Source: an uncultured Acidimicrobiaceae bacterium (lineage in GTDB: Bacteria > Actinomycetota > Acidimicrobiia > Acidimicrobiales > UBA10347). Taken from it: a stretch of 64,000 bases of DNA. The stretch lies in the NCBI GenBank assembly GCA_905182135.1, contig CAJJAG010000001.1, forward strand, positions 219,094-283,093, given 5' to 3'. Both the position numbers and the translations under genes were made by a program. The notes beneath the pieces were generated by a model, which worked only from the letters and a program-made list of their open reading frames with translations, was not told the DNA's origin and ran no database searches. Below, one piece after another: positions 45,179-54,721 of this stretch (position 1 is the stretch's first letter; each line of letters begins with the position of its first letter).

Positions 45179-45248
45179 CTTGACGTCGAGAAACTCAGTG
45201 ACCCTCAGCCACTGGCAGACACGAAACGCCGTGACTCTAAAACCCAAA

Positions 45249-45279
45249 GAGACGCACGGCTCGAATCGCCGCGCGTCTC
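45249..45279 (-). terminator. strong hairpin terminator after the 85-residue gene
   Basis: GAGACGC and GCGTCTC arms with an inner CGGC/GCCG stem. On the minus strand it is followed by TTTGGGTTTT, and on the plus strand by AGTTTTG. Confidence 0.75.
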
Positions 45280-45310
45280 AGTTTTGTCAACATAGGTCGA
45301 CCAAGAAGAT

Positions 45311-45568
45311 TTAGTTCTGGGCTCCGACAGTGTCATCGCTCATCAGCAGAAACGTGGTGAGTTGCGTCTTCCACCATTCGGTGGCGACAGCCGAGCGGCC
45401 AGGGATGTTTTTGAGTGATTCTTCGATCACCGCGATCAATTTCACATCGTCCCCCGAGGCTGAGCGAAGATCAAGCAAGCCGTCGATCACTCGCGAATGG
45501 CTAGTCAGCTCGCCGTCGAGCGACTCCATCATGCGATCAATTTCAGATTTTAGAATTGAGTCAGTCAT
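45311..45568 (-). CDS. hypothetical 85-residue protein
   Basis: A small acidic, helix-prone protein (LKSEIDRMMESLDGEL, LIAVIEESLKNI) with a Trp-Trp pair near the C-terminus. No family recognised. The ATG has GGAGAAG about 10 nt upstream, and the gene is followed by a strong terminator. This supports an expressed unit. Confidence 0.55.
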   Translation of the reverse strand: MTDSILKSEIDRMMESLDGELTSHSRVIDGLLDLRSASGDDVKLIAVIEESLKNIPGRSAVATEWWKTQLTTFLLMSDDTVGAQN

Positions 45569-46193
45569 TGGTGTGCACTTCTCCCTGTGATTGCTTGCAA
45601 GGTTGCGTTGGTCATACTGTCAAGAAGGAACGCCGCCAGCGGGCGGAACATTCCCTCACATCTCTAAGTATGGGACAAATTTTGCCTCCATAGTGAGCGG
45701 TTTCGCACATGTTTCGTGTCGCAACTGCCACAACGGCCCAGCTCCGCTATTCCTGGGGCTCTGGCCTACCATCGACGAACTACGTCAGGTGGTCCGTTTA
45801 CCTCATCCCCGGCAATCTCACCGGGGACCGACGTGACACGCTCAGCTTGGACTGACCGTGGACACGTAGTCGAGGGCAGTCCTGTCCAACACCTACCAAG
45901 TCACCTTCGTTGCTGCGTTTGGGATCTATGACACGATGCGCCAAACGGTCTACGGGCGAGATGTACCGCTTGCGCCTAGCCCTTGGGCTTTACGTAACTC
46001 ATCGGTGAATCTGAAGTGCTGCGTAATGGCGACGACCAGCGTGTTCTACTCAGGTGTCTCCACAGCACCAGGTGTCTTGGTCCGGAGGCTCTGAACTAGA
46101 GGCCGGCAAGCCAGGGCAGCGAAGTAAGGAAAGCCGATGCCATCGGCATGTGTGCTGACCTTGCGATACAGACTCGATTACGCCCAAAGGCGA
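45569..46193. other. long intergenic region, no confident gene
   Basis: About 625 bp. Plus-strand open frames of 70-80 codons lack family similarity or good starts. A perfect 7-bp hairpin (TCCCCGG/CCGGGGA, 8-nt loop) lies at 45806-45827 without a T tract. Confidence 0.55.
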
Positions 46194-49178
46194 TCAACCA
46201 TCGGCGTCACTAGCTTCATCAGTCTCGCTCTCTGGATCAGCCGCATCAGTTTCTGCGTCATCGGCCGCAAGCACGCCGCGGGCGCCATCGACTAGCTCCT
46301 GATATCGACCGAGGTCGCCATCCATCAGCGCTTCCTTGGCTTCATCGAGAAGCTTTAGGGCTTCTTCAGCAGCTGGTCCATCACCAATCACGAGGGCATC
46401 GCTGCGGCCAGCATTCGACGTGCTCAAACGGCTGAAGGCGACGTCGCCCACACACGTGGGGTCGTCATCATCGTTTTGTAGGCCGCGAACTTGGACACCG
46501 AAGAGTGCACGAACCGAGTCCGCCATCGAGTGGCACATGACGACGCTGTCGGCATAAGACACAATGACCCATTCGAGGTTTGGCTGTCTGGTGCCAGTCG
46601 CAATCACGTAGAGAGGACGGACATAGATCAGCGAGTTCTCAATCGGCACGACGATCAGGTCACCGAACTCAACAGACGAACCTTCGTCACGAGCATTCAA
46701 CAACGAGATCTGCCGGCTGACTTCTTCCTGCGATGTGATCTGCGACGCGACCAGACCTGGTCCTGGGGCTTCCTCGTCACCGCCAACGTTGGCAACCTCG
46801 AAGCTGACAAGCCGACCATAGTCTTGCGAGCCGACTTCGCTTACGCCAACCATGAACGCCTGAAGTTCTTTTCTCTGGTCATCGGCCGAGAACGGCACGA
46901 ACGATCGAAAAATCACGAACTCTTGCTTGGTCTCATTGGGAAGTCGTAGCAAGCTGTAATAGGGGTTGACTCGGGTTTCTGCACGAGACTCGACGCCCTG
47001 TGCGTTCGTCGTAGAGGTCTGGCCAGCGCCAAGCACTCCGCCAGGATCCTGTGCAACTGCCCACTCATCGCTTCCTTCGAGCAGATCCGCTGTCTCATCG
47101 ACATCGATGTGGTACTTGGCCCACATATTGGTCTGGGTGATAAAGATATCTTCGGGATAACGAAGGTTGTCGAGAAGGGCTTCGGGCATCTCGCCAAAGG
47201 GCCGAAGCAGCGTAGGGAAGACCTTTTGCCACGCCAGGATGATCGGATCATCCTGATCTGCAACATACAAAGTGATGTTGCCGTCGTATGCGTCGACCGT
47301 TGCCTTTACCGAGTTCCGCACGTAGTTGAATTCGGAACGAAGACCCGACCCATTTGGGACCCCTAGGTTCTCGCGGCTCTGGGCATAGGGATAGTTGCTG
47401 GTCGTCGTATACGCATCGACCACATACAGGATTCGCCCGTCGACGACCACTGGATATGGGTTGTGGTCGAACTCGAGGAACGGCGCTACCTTCTTGACAC
47501 GGTCGCCAATATTGCGGTTCCACACAAAGCGGCTGTCGTCGCGAACGAAGTCAGAGATCAGCGGGTCGATGCTTTGGAAACGCAATGCGAACAGGGAGCG
47601 GCGCCAGAAGCCCCCGGCAGCCACGCCGCCCTCACCCGCATAGTTGTGCGCAATACGGGTACTGCCGTCGATTGAATCGATCTCGTCACGATCAGTATTG
47701 ACGATCGCGTAGCCGTCCATATTTTCGCCAAAATAGATACGGGGCTGTTCGATCAGAATGTCATCTTCGATGTCGTTCTGGAGCGGGACGTCGCCGATCA
47801 CGAAGGTCGGCAAGCTGTCGCGAATACGGTTCACCGGTGCCACTGCCACACCGTTGCCGTGAGTGAAGCTCAGAACTTCGCTTTCCCAGCCGCTCTCGGG
47901 GATACCCGACGGGTTTAGTTCACGTGCAGCAATCAGCACCTGGGTTTGCACACCATCAATGACATAGCGGTCGACATCAACCTCATTGTCGTCGAACTGG
48001 AAGAATGAACGTTCGGCCTGTTGCAGCTGGAATGTCTGCACGGAGATCTTCGGGTCGAGCAGCGGGACTGAGGGAACGTTTAGCTCGCTGGTGGCAACGT
48101 CTTGACCGGTCAGGTCCTCGGCGTAGCTGAAGATCTGCTGGTCCACACGACCGAGACCAAATGCATTCTTGGTGGCATCAATATTGCGTTCGACGTACGG
48201 GGCTTCCTTGGTGGTCTCATCAGGGTCAACCGAAAAGCGCTGGACTGCAACGGGATAGATCCCGCCCATCACGATCGAAACGAGCGCCCACAGACCAACA
48301 GCAACGGCGGGAAGGCCCCACCCTTTGCGTCGAATATTGACAACAAACAACACAACAGAAAGCAGAGCGATCAGGATCAGCAGGTTCAGAACCGGGAGCC
48401 GAGCCTTGATATCGGTGTAGCCCAGGCCTGCAAACTTGCCGTCGTTCGAGTAGCTCAGTGCATACCTATCGAGCCAGTACGTGAAGGCCCGCACAAGCGC
48501 CATGGCAGCGAGCAGAACCGACACATGCGCCTTGACTTGGGGTGTAACGCGTTCGTTGACGGTTTGGATTCGGATGCCACCCGATAGATAGTGCATGGCA
48601 ATAGTCAGCACCAGCACGACCAGGAGTGCGGTAAACAGCCAGTCCGCTACGAAGCTAAGGAACGGCATACGGAAAACATAAAAGCTGATGTCTCGGCCGA
48701 ACTGGGGGTCTACCTCGTTGAAGTCAACGCTGTTCGTGAACAGCAACCAGTTGCGCCACTGTGACGCTGCACCGGCACCGATGCTGATAGCGAACAGTCC
48801 AGTCACGCCGAATCGGACCAACCCCCAACGAGAGCCAATGACCTCGCGGAAGCGCTGAACGGCTTCTTCTTCCGGGCTGGCTTCGCGAAGCTCAGGAGCC
48901 AAGCGATCGGCGAGCCAAAGGTTCGTCCAGCACAGGACCGCAAAGAAGGTAACGAAGATCATCGCCAGGATGACCTTCGATGCCAGAACCTGGCGCCAAA
49001 CGTCGGTGTAACCAACATTGTCGAACCACAGGTAGTCGGTGACAAAGTTTGCGATACCGCGTACCGACAATAAGAGGGCGAAGAGCCCAACGACGATGAA
49101 GGCCAGTAGCCCTCGCGCCTTGCCGCTCATCGTTGGTTGCGACCGTCTCGGTCGGGGCATTGCTGATTCAGGCCTCAT
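46194..49178 (-). CDS. UPF0182 family large membrane protein
   Basis: A 994-residue protein with seven predicted membrane helices in the first third (about residues 20-330; for example ARGLLAFIVVGLFALLLSV) and a very large extracytoplasmic part. PVNRIRDSLPTFVIGDVP, NPYPVVVDGRILYVVDAYTT and PNGSGLRSEFNYVRNSVKA are strongly conserved in the family. An acidic Asp/Glu/Ala-rich tail ends the protein. UPF0182 is widespread in actinobacteria and its function is unknown. A TAGCAT hexamer is 9 nt before the ATG. Confidence 0.92.
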   Translation of the reverse strand: MRPESAMPRPRRSQPTMSGKARGLLAFIVVGLFALLLSVRGIANFVTDYLWFDNVGYTDVWRQVLASKVILAMIFVTFFAVLCWTNLWLADRLAPELREASPEEEAVQRFREVIGSRWGLVRFGVTGLFAISIGAGAASQWRNWLLFTNSVDFNEVDPQFGRDISFYVFRMPFLSFVADWLFTALLVVLVLTIAMHYLSGGIRIQTVNERVTPQVKAHVSVLLAAMALVRAFTYWLDRYALSYSNDGKFAGLGYTDIKARLPVLNLLILIALLSVVLFVVNIRRKGWGLPAVAVGLWALVSIVMGGIYPVAVQRFSVDPDETTKEAPYVERNIDATKNAFGLGRVDQQIFSYAEDLTGQDVATSELNVPSVPLLDPKISVQTFQLQQAERSFFQFDDNEVDVDRYVIDGVQTQVLIAARELNPSGIPESGWESEVLSFTHGNGVAVAPVNRIRDSLPTFVIGDVPLQNDIEDDILIEQPRIYFGENMDGYAIVNTDRDEIDSIDGSTRIAHNYAGEGGVAAGGFWRRSLFALRFQSIDPLISDFVRDDSRFVWNRNIGDRVKKVAPFLEFDHNPYPVVVDGRILYVVDAYTTTSNYPYAQSRENLGVPNGSGLRSEFNYVRNSVKATVDAYDGNITLYVADQDDPIILAWQKVFPTLLRPFGEMPEALLDNLRYPEDIFITQTNMWAKYHIDVDETADLLEGSDEWAVAQDPGGVLGAGQTSTTNAQGVESRAETRVNPYYSLLRLPNETKQEFVIFRSFVPFSADDQRKELQAFMVGVSEVGSQDYGRLVSFEVANVGGDEEAPGPGLVASQITSQEEVSRQISLLNARDEGSSVEFGDLIVVPIENSLIYVRPLYVIATGTRQPNLEWVIVSYADSVVMCHSMADSVRALFGVQVRGLQNDDDDPTCVGDVAFSRLSTSNAGRSDALVIGDGPAAEEALKLLDEAKEALMDGDLGRYQELVDGARGVLAADDAETDAADPESETDEASDADG

Positions 49179-49227
49179 CAGAGGCCGATGCTACCCGAGT
49201 ACCTGGACGCTTCTCAGATCGCCACCG

Positions 49228-51225
49228 TTATTTCGCAGTAATTGCCCAGGGCATTGGAGATTTTTCGGGCAGCGCATCGCACAGACCAGCCACACAAAGC
49301 AGGTTCGCTAGACGCGATGCCGCCATGCCCAGGTGGTCTGTTTTACGCTGCCTATAAAAGGCCCGAACCGGGTCGACATGCAAATCGGCGGCTTCCACGC
49401 CAAGATCGTCGAGCAACGCAAGATGCTGTCGGATCGGCAACACAACATCGGTCTCAAGCAGCTCTTCAACCGCTCCTGCTGGGAGGTGGCCTTCAGGCGC
49501 TTGGACATCGATGAGCGCAGCGCCAGCTCCATAGGTAACTGCCGCGACTTCGTGGATGGCGATCACGTACCGATTGATATGGGTGTCGACATCACCGATG
49601 ATCGCCGTCAGGGAAACATTTCTCTTCGCTGAGCGAATCCCCGCAAGCACATCGTTCTGTTCGTCGGCAAGCGCTCGTTTGAGACGTTTCTCGAACTGCT
49701 TAGCTGCGTCGGCGATGACCGCATCGCGTTGCGCCTCGATACCAGCAATAGCGCCCACCGGTACCGAGGCATCACCTTGATCGTGACCAAAAGCAGTCGA
49801 TTCCTGTGCGCTAACGAAATCTATTATTTCTCGAGGTGCAACCTGCTCGATCGTTACCGCCTTCAAGGCTGCCTTCTTTGCAGCTGATCGACCTGGGCTC
49901 TTGCGTGCGGACCGCTGCGCTCGTAGTGCAGCAAACAGGCCTAGTGCTACGGCATCAGGCTTAGCTCCGACAAGCGGTACAGCAACGACCTCTTCGATCT
50001 CGTCAGAGGGTTCGATGACGTTGAGATTCTTGTCTTTAAGCTGGACAAGCTCAGTGCGAATCGCATCCACATCACTGTCTGAAACATCACTGTCTGGGCC
50101 GCCGCCCATCAGATCTTCGCTATTTGGGTCTTCGAGATCGACTGATGCCGTTGCAGCGGTGCTCGCACGTTTGGCTTCAGCCGCAGCCATCATGGCGGCG
50201 ATTGGGTCTTCGGGAGCGTCTGCAATCGCTGACGCCTTGAGGGCCGGGGCTATTGCAGGTGCCTTTGGCTGCGTTGCTAACGCTCCCTTCTCCATGGCTT
50301 CAGATACTCGCGGGCGGGCTTCAGATACTCGCGGGCGGCGGGTCGCTAGAGGTGTGCCCGCCTCGTGTTTCAGCGCGTCGAAAGGGCGGGCCAGATCGGG
50401 TGAACGAAGGGGATTCGTCACGATCGAGTCTTCTAAGGAAGGGGATGCAAGATCAGAGATTGTGATGCGACCGATCATCTTGGCGTCGCGCAGCTCGGCT
50501 TCGAGCTGTTTGCGTGATGCCAGAGGTTCCGAGGCAACTGCTCGAGCTGCGCCGTCGCCGCGAACTTTTGCCTCTTGCAGCGAGGACTTGAGCTCAACGG
50601 TCGCTTCCTCAAGTGTGCGACGTACAACTTCGTAGGAGCGCAGCAGCCGGTCTCGACCGACCCGCAAACGTTCGACCTGGGCGCGGGCTTGGCGGCGTCG
50701 CCGTTCCAAGTCGTCAAGAATCTGGGCGCGGGCTTCTTCAGCTTCGCGAACCAGGGCATCACATTCGTCGCGCGAGCGTTGCACCTGGTCGGCCGCTTGA
50801 CTGAGCATCGCGTCGGCATCGACACGGGCCTTTTCGCGAATGGACTGAGCCTCGACCTGTCCATCACCAACGATCTCGGTTGCTGCTAATTCGGTATCGG
50901 CCTGACCATCTTGGAGAACCGTGTCGACTTCGAGGGCCGATGAGGCCTGGTCGCCAAACTCACGTTTTGGCTCGACTGGAATATGCGCTGGCGCCTTCCG
51001 AAGAGCCTGCTCGGCGCTTTCGGCGCGACGAACAGCCCGACCCAAGCGACCGCGCATGAGCGCCTCGCGCTGCTGCGCATCCCGCAATGAATCAGCCACG
51101 GCGCGCAGATACTGCTGCACCTGTTTCTGGTCAAAACCTCGTCGTTCGGTATCGAACGACTGCTGCACGATCTCGGTTGGATCGACAGCGGTATCCAGCG
51201 CCTGTTCTGGCAAAGACTCACCCAC
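49228..51225 (-). CDS. long DivIVA-domain coiled-coil protein
   Basis: A 665-residue protein. Residues about 15-50 are a DivIVA-like membrane-curvature domain (RRGFDQKQVQQYLRAVADSLRDA). A coiled coil to about 240 follows, then a Pro/Ala/Ser-rich disordered middle and a C-terminal helical region with a highly charged helix (KQFEKRLKRALADEQNDVLAGI). The 21-bp direct duplication at 50296-50337 yields RPRVSEA twice. Probably a polar growth or septum scaffold. GTG 51225 is set by TACGAT. Confidence 0.8.
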   Translation of the reverse strand: MGESLPEQALDTAVDPTEIVQQSFDTERRGFDQKQVQQYLRAVADSLRDAQQREALMRGRLGRAVRRAESAEQALRKAPAHIPVEPKREFGDQASSALEVDTVLQDGQADTELAATEIVGDGQVEAQSIREKARVDADAMLSQAADQVQRSRDECDALVREAEEARAQILDDLERRRRQARAQVERLRVGRDRLLRSYEVVRRTLEEATVELKSSLQEAKVRGDGAARAVASEPLASRKQLEAELRDAKMIGRITISDLASPSLEDSIVTNPLRSPDLARPFDALKHEAGTPLATRRPRVSEARPRVSEAMEKGALATQPKAPAIAPALKASAIADAPEDPIAAMMAAAEAKRASTAATASVDLEDPNSEDLMGGGPDSDVSDSDVDAIRTELVQLKDKNLNVIEPSDEIEEVVAVPLVGAKPDAVALGLFAALRAQRSARKSPGRSAAKKAALKAVTIEQVAPREIIDFVSAQESTAFGHDQGDASVPVGAIAGIEAQRDAVIADAAKQFEKRLKRALADEQNDVLAGIRSAKRNVSLTAIIGDVDTHINRYVIAIHEVAAVTYGAGAALIDVQAPEGHLPAGAVEELLETDVVLPIRQHLALLDDLGVEAADLHVDPVRAFYRQRKTDHLGMAASRLANLLCVAGLCDALPEKSPMPWAITAK

Positions 51226-51232
51226 GGACACG

Positions 51233-51238
51233 ATCGTA
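51233..51238 (-). promoter_or_regulatory. -10 hexamer TACGAT
   Basis: Seven nt before the GTG at 51225. Confidence 0.55.
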
Positions 51239-51288
51239 TGCGGACCAGAACCCCTCATTGGCGCATGGTGGAGGTTCTGGAGAGCAAG

Positions 51289-51393
51289 TCACATGAACAA
51301 CATGAGCAACATCAGCACCACCGCAAGCAAAATCACCACGTTAGGTTTCCAGAAAAAACTTTCGCTGTCGGCACTTTCACGACCCGAAAACAA
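51289..51393 (-). CDS. possible 34-residue tail-anchored membrane peptide
   Basis: Starting at TTG 51393, the frame encodes a polar segment (SGRESADSESFFWKPN) followed by a 16-residue hydrophobic C-terminus (VVILLAVVLMLLMLFM). An AGGGTGG-like motif lies just upstream. It lies 64 bp before the DivIVA-like gene on the same strand. Amino-acid layout is the only support. Confidence 0.3.
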   Translation of the reverse strand: MFSGRESADSESFFWKPNVVILLAVVLMLLMLFM

Positions 51394-51797
51394 CCACCCT
51401 GGCTCGCAACGGCCCCCTCTTCAGCCGTCAGCCACCCCTAAGCATCTTGCATACACCCGTCGACATCGGCCACAGACCGGAACGGTTCATACCGTGCCGG
51501 ACGCTCGTCCGAATGAGTGGCGAAATCTCAACAACCGGAAACTCGTCGAATGGTTTAGACACTGCGGCAGCCTCGGCTTGAGCAAGAACCCTCGACTCGT
51601 TACGCGCTCGCAAGGTCGGCGCCGGTCCTTCAGCCATCAAAGTGACCTCTGGAAACAGTCTTCGTACGCGCGTTCTCTTTCAGTCCACGCAATATTGTGC
51701 TGTTCCCCAGCAGCGACAATCAGCCGATGGCTGTGCACTAAACCCGGTAATCAGAGCCCGGCCACCCGCCGCGAAGGTCTGCCAAAGCAGCAAGTTT

Positions 51798-53507
51798 CTA
51801 GGGTGAACTCTCTTCAAGGAAGCGATCTACATCGCCGCCAAGCTCGCCCAAGGCAATGAGTGCCTCTTCGAGAGTGTCGACGCCGATCACGATCATGTCT
51901 TCGGCATAGACAAGCGCCTCGACGTAGTTGCTCGGAATGTCAAGCGGTTCTTTGGTTTCGCGACTAACGAAGTTGTCGCAACACTTCGGCACGAAGAACA
52001 CATCAGCGCCCGAACGCTCCGCTGCAACCGTTTTCTGCTGGAGGCCACCTACCGGCCCGACATTGCCAGCGCGGTCTAAAGAACCAGTAGCAACAATGCT
52101 TAGCCCGTTAGTTAGTTCACCTTCGCTGAGCACATCCATGATTGCCAGCGCGAACGCCAAGCCGGCTGAGGGGCCGCTGACGTTTCCGGTGCGCAAGTCG
52201 ATGTCGATCGGAAATTCTTCGTCGAAGATCGTCAAGGTGCCAATGCCGATGAACGGGCGAGGTTCGTCGGCTTGCACATCGTCAGGAAGGCAGTCAGCGT
52301 CGGCAGACCCGAGTGTGATCGCAACCAAATCGGTGCGCATGGATTGGGTTGGGTTCTTTGGATCGATCCGTTCGATGCGCAACTCGACCTCGTCGCCAAT
52401 CGACTGCCCCATGAGCTGTTCGACCAACTCTTCGCCGCTTCGCACATCAACACCATTCACGCCAACAATCAAGTCGCCGGTTCCGAGCGTCCCATCTGCA
52501 GCGGTGCAGTCGAAGACCTGCGCGACTTCGACGCCGATTGGGACGATTATTAAGTCAAACCCAAGCTTTTGTAACGCCACAACAACGGCGGAATTCTTGG
52601 ACGCCTGCATCCGTCGAATATTGACCTCACGCAGTTCGTCAGCAGTCTGATCGCCCCGCACCTCGTCCTCATGAAAAATGCCCACATTGTTGTCAAGCTT
52701 GGCGTTGAGCCACTGCCACGCCGTGATGTTCGCTGTCTGAGAGACCGTGACAAAGCCGATCTTGCCCTCGGGAATCGATGCCAAGTCGCCAGAGACCTCG
52801 ACCCGTTCGATGGTGTCGTAGACCGAACCAGGTTCACGGCTGTAATACGGCAGGGGCACAACCGATGCCAGAACAATGCCAGTCACAACCAAAGCCAGCA
52901 CGATGCTCCCAACAATGCTCCACCCGCGGTGAGCGCTATAGAACGGCTCTCGGACTAGTAGTCCATTGCTGGCAGGTATCACGTTCGTGTCAACTGTCGC
53001 TCCGAGCTGCGGTTCGCTACGAGCCGCAGCCTCAGCATCTGGAGGAGGAAGCGGCGGCACGGCCTCGCCCTCGTCCTGACACAGCTGAGCATGCCGAGCG
53101 GGATCGCTAACCGCAGACGGGGTCGCCGATTGCGATAAGCCCGATACGTCAGTGTCGACCGTCTCCAGTGGTAGCGAGGTCGTTGGAACAATCGCTTCTA
53201 AACCTGCAGCTTCTTCCGGGTCTGAAGCACGCCTTCCGGCAGGCGGCATGGCCGGAAGCCTGATCGGCGGGACTTCGGCATACGGAATGGTGATCACAGG
53301 ATCACCCAAGGTCACCGACTCAACATGTGAAGCAGGCGCAACCGGAGGATCACCAATGACGGGAGCACTCGATGCCCAAGCATCGCCCCGGGTAGGAGCG
53401 GAGGCGACTTGCTCAGTTCCGGGATCGACTCGTGTCTTCATCCGTTGGCGCACCGCTGCACCAGCACCAACAACCAACGCGACAAGTCCAATACGCCAGC
53501 GATTCAT
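51798..53507 (-). CDS. PDZ-Lon (S16) membrane protease with N-terminal extension
   Basis: A 569-residue protease of the YlbL/SdrC type. An N-terminal hydrophobic segment (residues 6-19) and a Pro/Ala-rich linker to about 190 are followed by a main membrane helix (197-217). Next come a PDZ domain (about 330-400) and a Lon-type protease domain with catalytic Ser447 (SGPSAGLAFALAIMD) and Lys492 (GGLQQKTVAAE). Typical relatives are about 340-360 residues and lack the first 190. Cys-rich FVPKCCDN is near the end. It probably cleaves envelope proteins. Confidence 0.88.
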   Translation of the reverse strand: MNRWRIGLVALVVGAGAAVRQRMKTRVDPGTEQVASAPTRGDAWASSAPVIGDPPVAPASHVESVTLGDPVITIPYAEVPPIRLPAMPPAGRRASDPEEAAGLEAIVPTTSLPLETVDTDVSGLSQSATPSAVSDPARHAQLCQDEGEAVPPLPPPDAEAAARSEPQLGATVDTNVIPASNGLLVREPFYSAHRGWSIVGSIVLALVVTGIVLASVVPLPYYSREPGSVYDTIERVEVSGDLASIPEGKIGFVTVSQTANITAWQWLNAKLDNNVGIFHEDEVRGDQTADELREVNIRRMQASKNSAVVVALQKLGFDLIIVPIGVEVAQVFDCTAADGTLGTGDLIVGVNGVDVRSGEELVEQLMGQSIGDEVELRIERIDPKNPTQSMRTDLVAITLGSADADCLPDDVQADEPRPFIGIGTLTIFDEEFPIDIDLRTGNVSGPSAGLAFALAIMDVLSEGELTNGLSIVATGSLDRAGNVGPVGGLQQKTVAAERSGADVFFVPKCCDNFVSRETKEPLDIPSNYVEALVYAEDMIVIGVDTLEEALIALGELGGDVDRFLEESSP

Positions 53508-53717
53508 CGGCAGGGCTTTGTGTGTAGCGTCGACCCATCCGGCAGGACTCCTGCAGGTAGAGTTACGCCCGTTGTGTTGCCCGTGCTCGTACTCTCCGTC
53601 ACTCTGATCCTTCTGGCGTTGTGCCAGCAATCTCTCGCCCCGCGTCTGCCATGGCTGGCAACGGTACGCGCTACGACGCGGCGAGTGACAGCGGGTCCAC
53701 CATTCAATCGAGATTTG

Positions 53718-53972
53718 TTGCATCACAGCGCTGTACGTGTCAGCCAGCCTGGCGGGCCGCGCTCGAGCCGCGAAGCACGTCGTCAAGGACGCGACCCGTT
53801 ACGGCATCACCGAGCGGTCGTAGGTTACGACGCTCGCACGCCCTGGTACATCCGTGTTCGGTCACTCTTGATCCTGATTCTGATCGTGGTCGGCCTGGGA
53901 ATGGCCATTGCAGGGTTCACCCTGCTCCTCATCGCGTCGGGCCGGCTCCTGCTCGAAGTTATGGCCGGGTAG
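53718..53972 (+). CDS. small single-pass membrane protein
   Basis: Ends in a clear helix (SLLILILIVVGLGMAIAGFTLLLIASG) after ARTPWYIRVR, a charged anchor. The TAG stop overlaps the GTG of the HEAT gene (TAGTG), which supports translation. No ATG is available; TTG 53718 is the nearest start, but TTG 53715 or GTG 53574 are possible. The N-terminal third is therefore uncertain. Family unknown. Confidence 0.5.
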   Translation: MHHSAVRVSQPGGPRSSREARRQGRDPLRHHRAVVGYDARTPWYIRVRSLLILILIVVGLGMAIAGFTLLLIASGRLLLEVMAG

Positions 53973-54643
53973 TGGCCGTAACATCCAAGCCTCCCCCGCC
54001 CCCTGACCCCGACGTCGTCGAGCGACACCGCATCGTGGTGATCGCTGGCCATAGCGGCGATCTAACTATCGTTGAAGCCCACCTTGCTGATCCGGCTGCC
54101 ATCGTGCGCCAAGCGGCCTTCTCTGCTCTGCATCGACTCGGTGCCTGCACGGCGGATCACGTCCGAGCTGCTACCGCCGACCCAGCGCCCCGTGTCCGGG
54201 CACGCGCCAGCGAGCTAGCAGTGCATATCGACGGCGTAACCCCCGCAGCACTTCTCGATGACCAGGATTCCTCGGTTGTCGAAGTCGCATGTTTTGCTTG
54301 CGGCGAAGTCTCATGGCCCCCCGGCACCGCACCCATTACACAACTCTCGGTTATCGCCACCAGTCATGACGACGCTCTCTGCCGCGAGTCAGCCGCCGCA
54401 GCGCTTGGCGCTATCGGAGACCCGGCTGGTCTCGACGCTGTACTTCTTGCATGCACCGACCGCGTCACCGTGCGGCGCCGGGCAACCCTTGCCTTGGCAG
54501 CCTTCGACGACCCTCGTGCTGACAAGGTGCTCCACGCCGCCCTCGACGACAAGGATTGGCAGGTTCGCCAAGCCGCCGAGGACCTCCTCGAAGTCGGCCG
54601 CGTGCTCGACGCCCCTCCCGACCCCGACGCGTACGCCGACTAG
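53972..54643 (+). CDS. HEAT-repeat protein
   Basis: A 223-residue all-helical repeat protein. Repeats of the PBS-lyase/HEAT kind are visible: DPAAIVRQAAFSALHRLG, DQDSSVVEVACFACGEV, CRESAAAALGAIGDPAGLD, RRRATLALAAFDDPRADK and DWQVRQAAEDLLEVG. Such proteins are binding scaffolds. It starts at GTG 53972, coupled to the small membrane protein, and converges with mreB. Confidence 0.8.
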   Translation: MAVTSKPPPPPDPDVVERHRIVVIAGHSGDLTIVEAHLADPAAIVRQAAFSALHRLGACTADHVRAATADPAPRVRARASELAVHIDGVTPAALLDDQDSSVVEVACFACGEVSWPPGTAPITQLSVIATSHDDALCRESAAAALGAIGDPAGLDAVLLACTDRVTVRRRATLALAAFDDPRADKVLHAALDDKDWQVRQAAEDLLEVGRVLDAPPDPDAYAD

Positions 54644-54721
54644 CCAAAACCACAAAAGCCCCCGGGACCTCAGACCCAACCAGCCCAAACAGGATGAGCG
54701 CAGCGAATCCGGACTACCCGG

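Larger units (their letters stand above)
51226..51797. other. intergenic, mostly empty
   Basis: About 570 bp with the DivIVA promoter and the possible small ORF at 51289-51393. A 70-codon minus-strand frame at 51428-51640 has no family resemblance and is not called. Confidence 0.5.

Noticed and set aside
45591..45836. 81-codon plus-strand frame in the long intergenic region
   Set aside because: No start signal and no recognisable domain; the hairpin at 45806 lies inside it.
53409..53717. N-terminal part of the long plus-strand frame that includes the small membrane protein
   Set aside because: This part overlaps the 5' end and promoter region of the divergent protease gene and reads like translated non-coding DNA.
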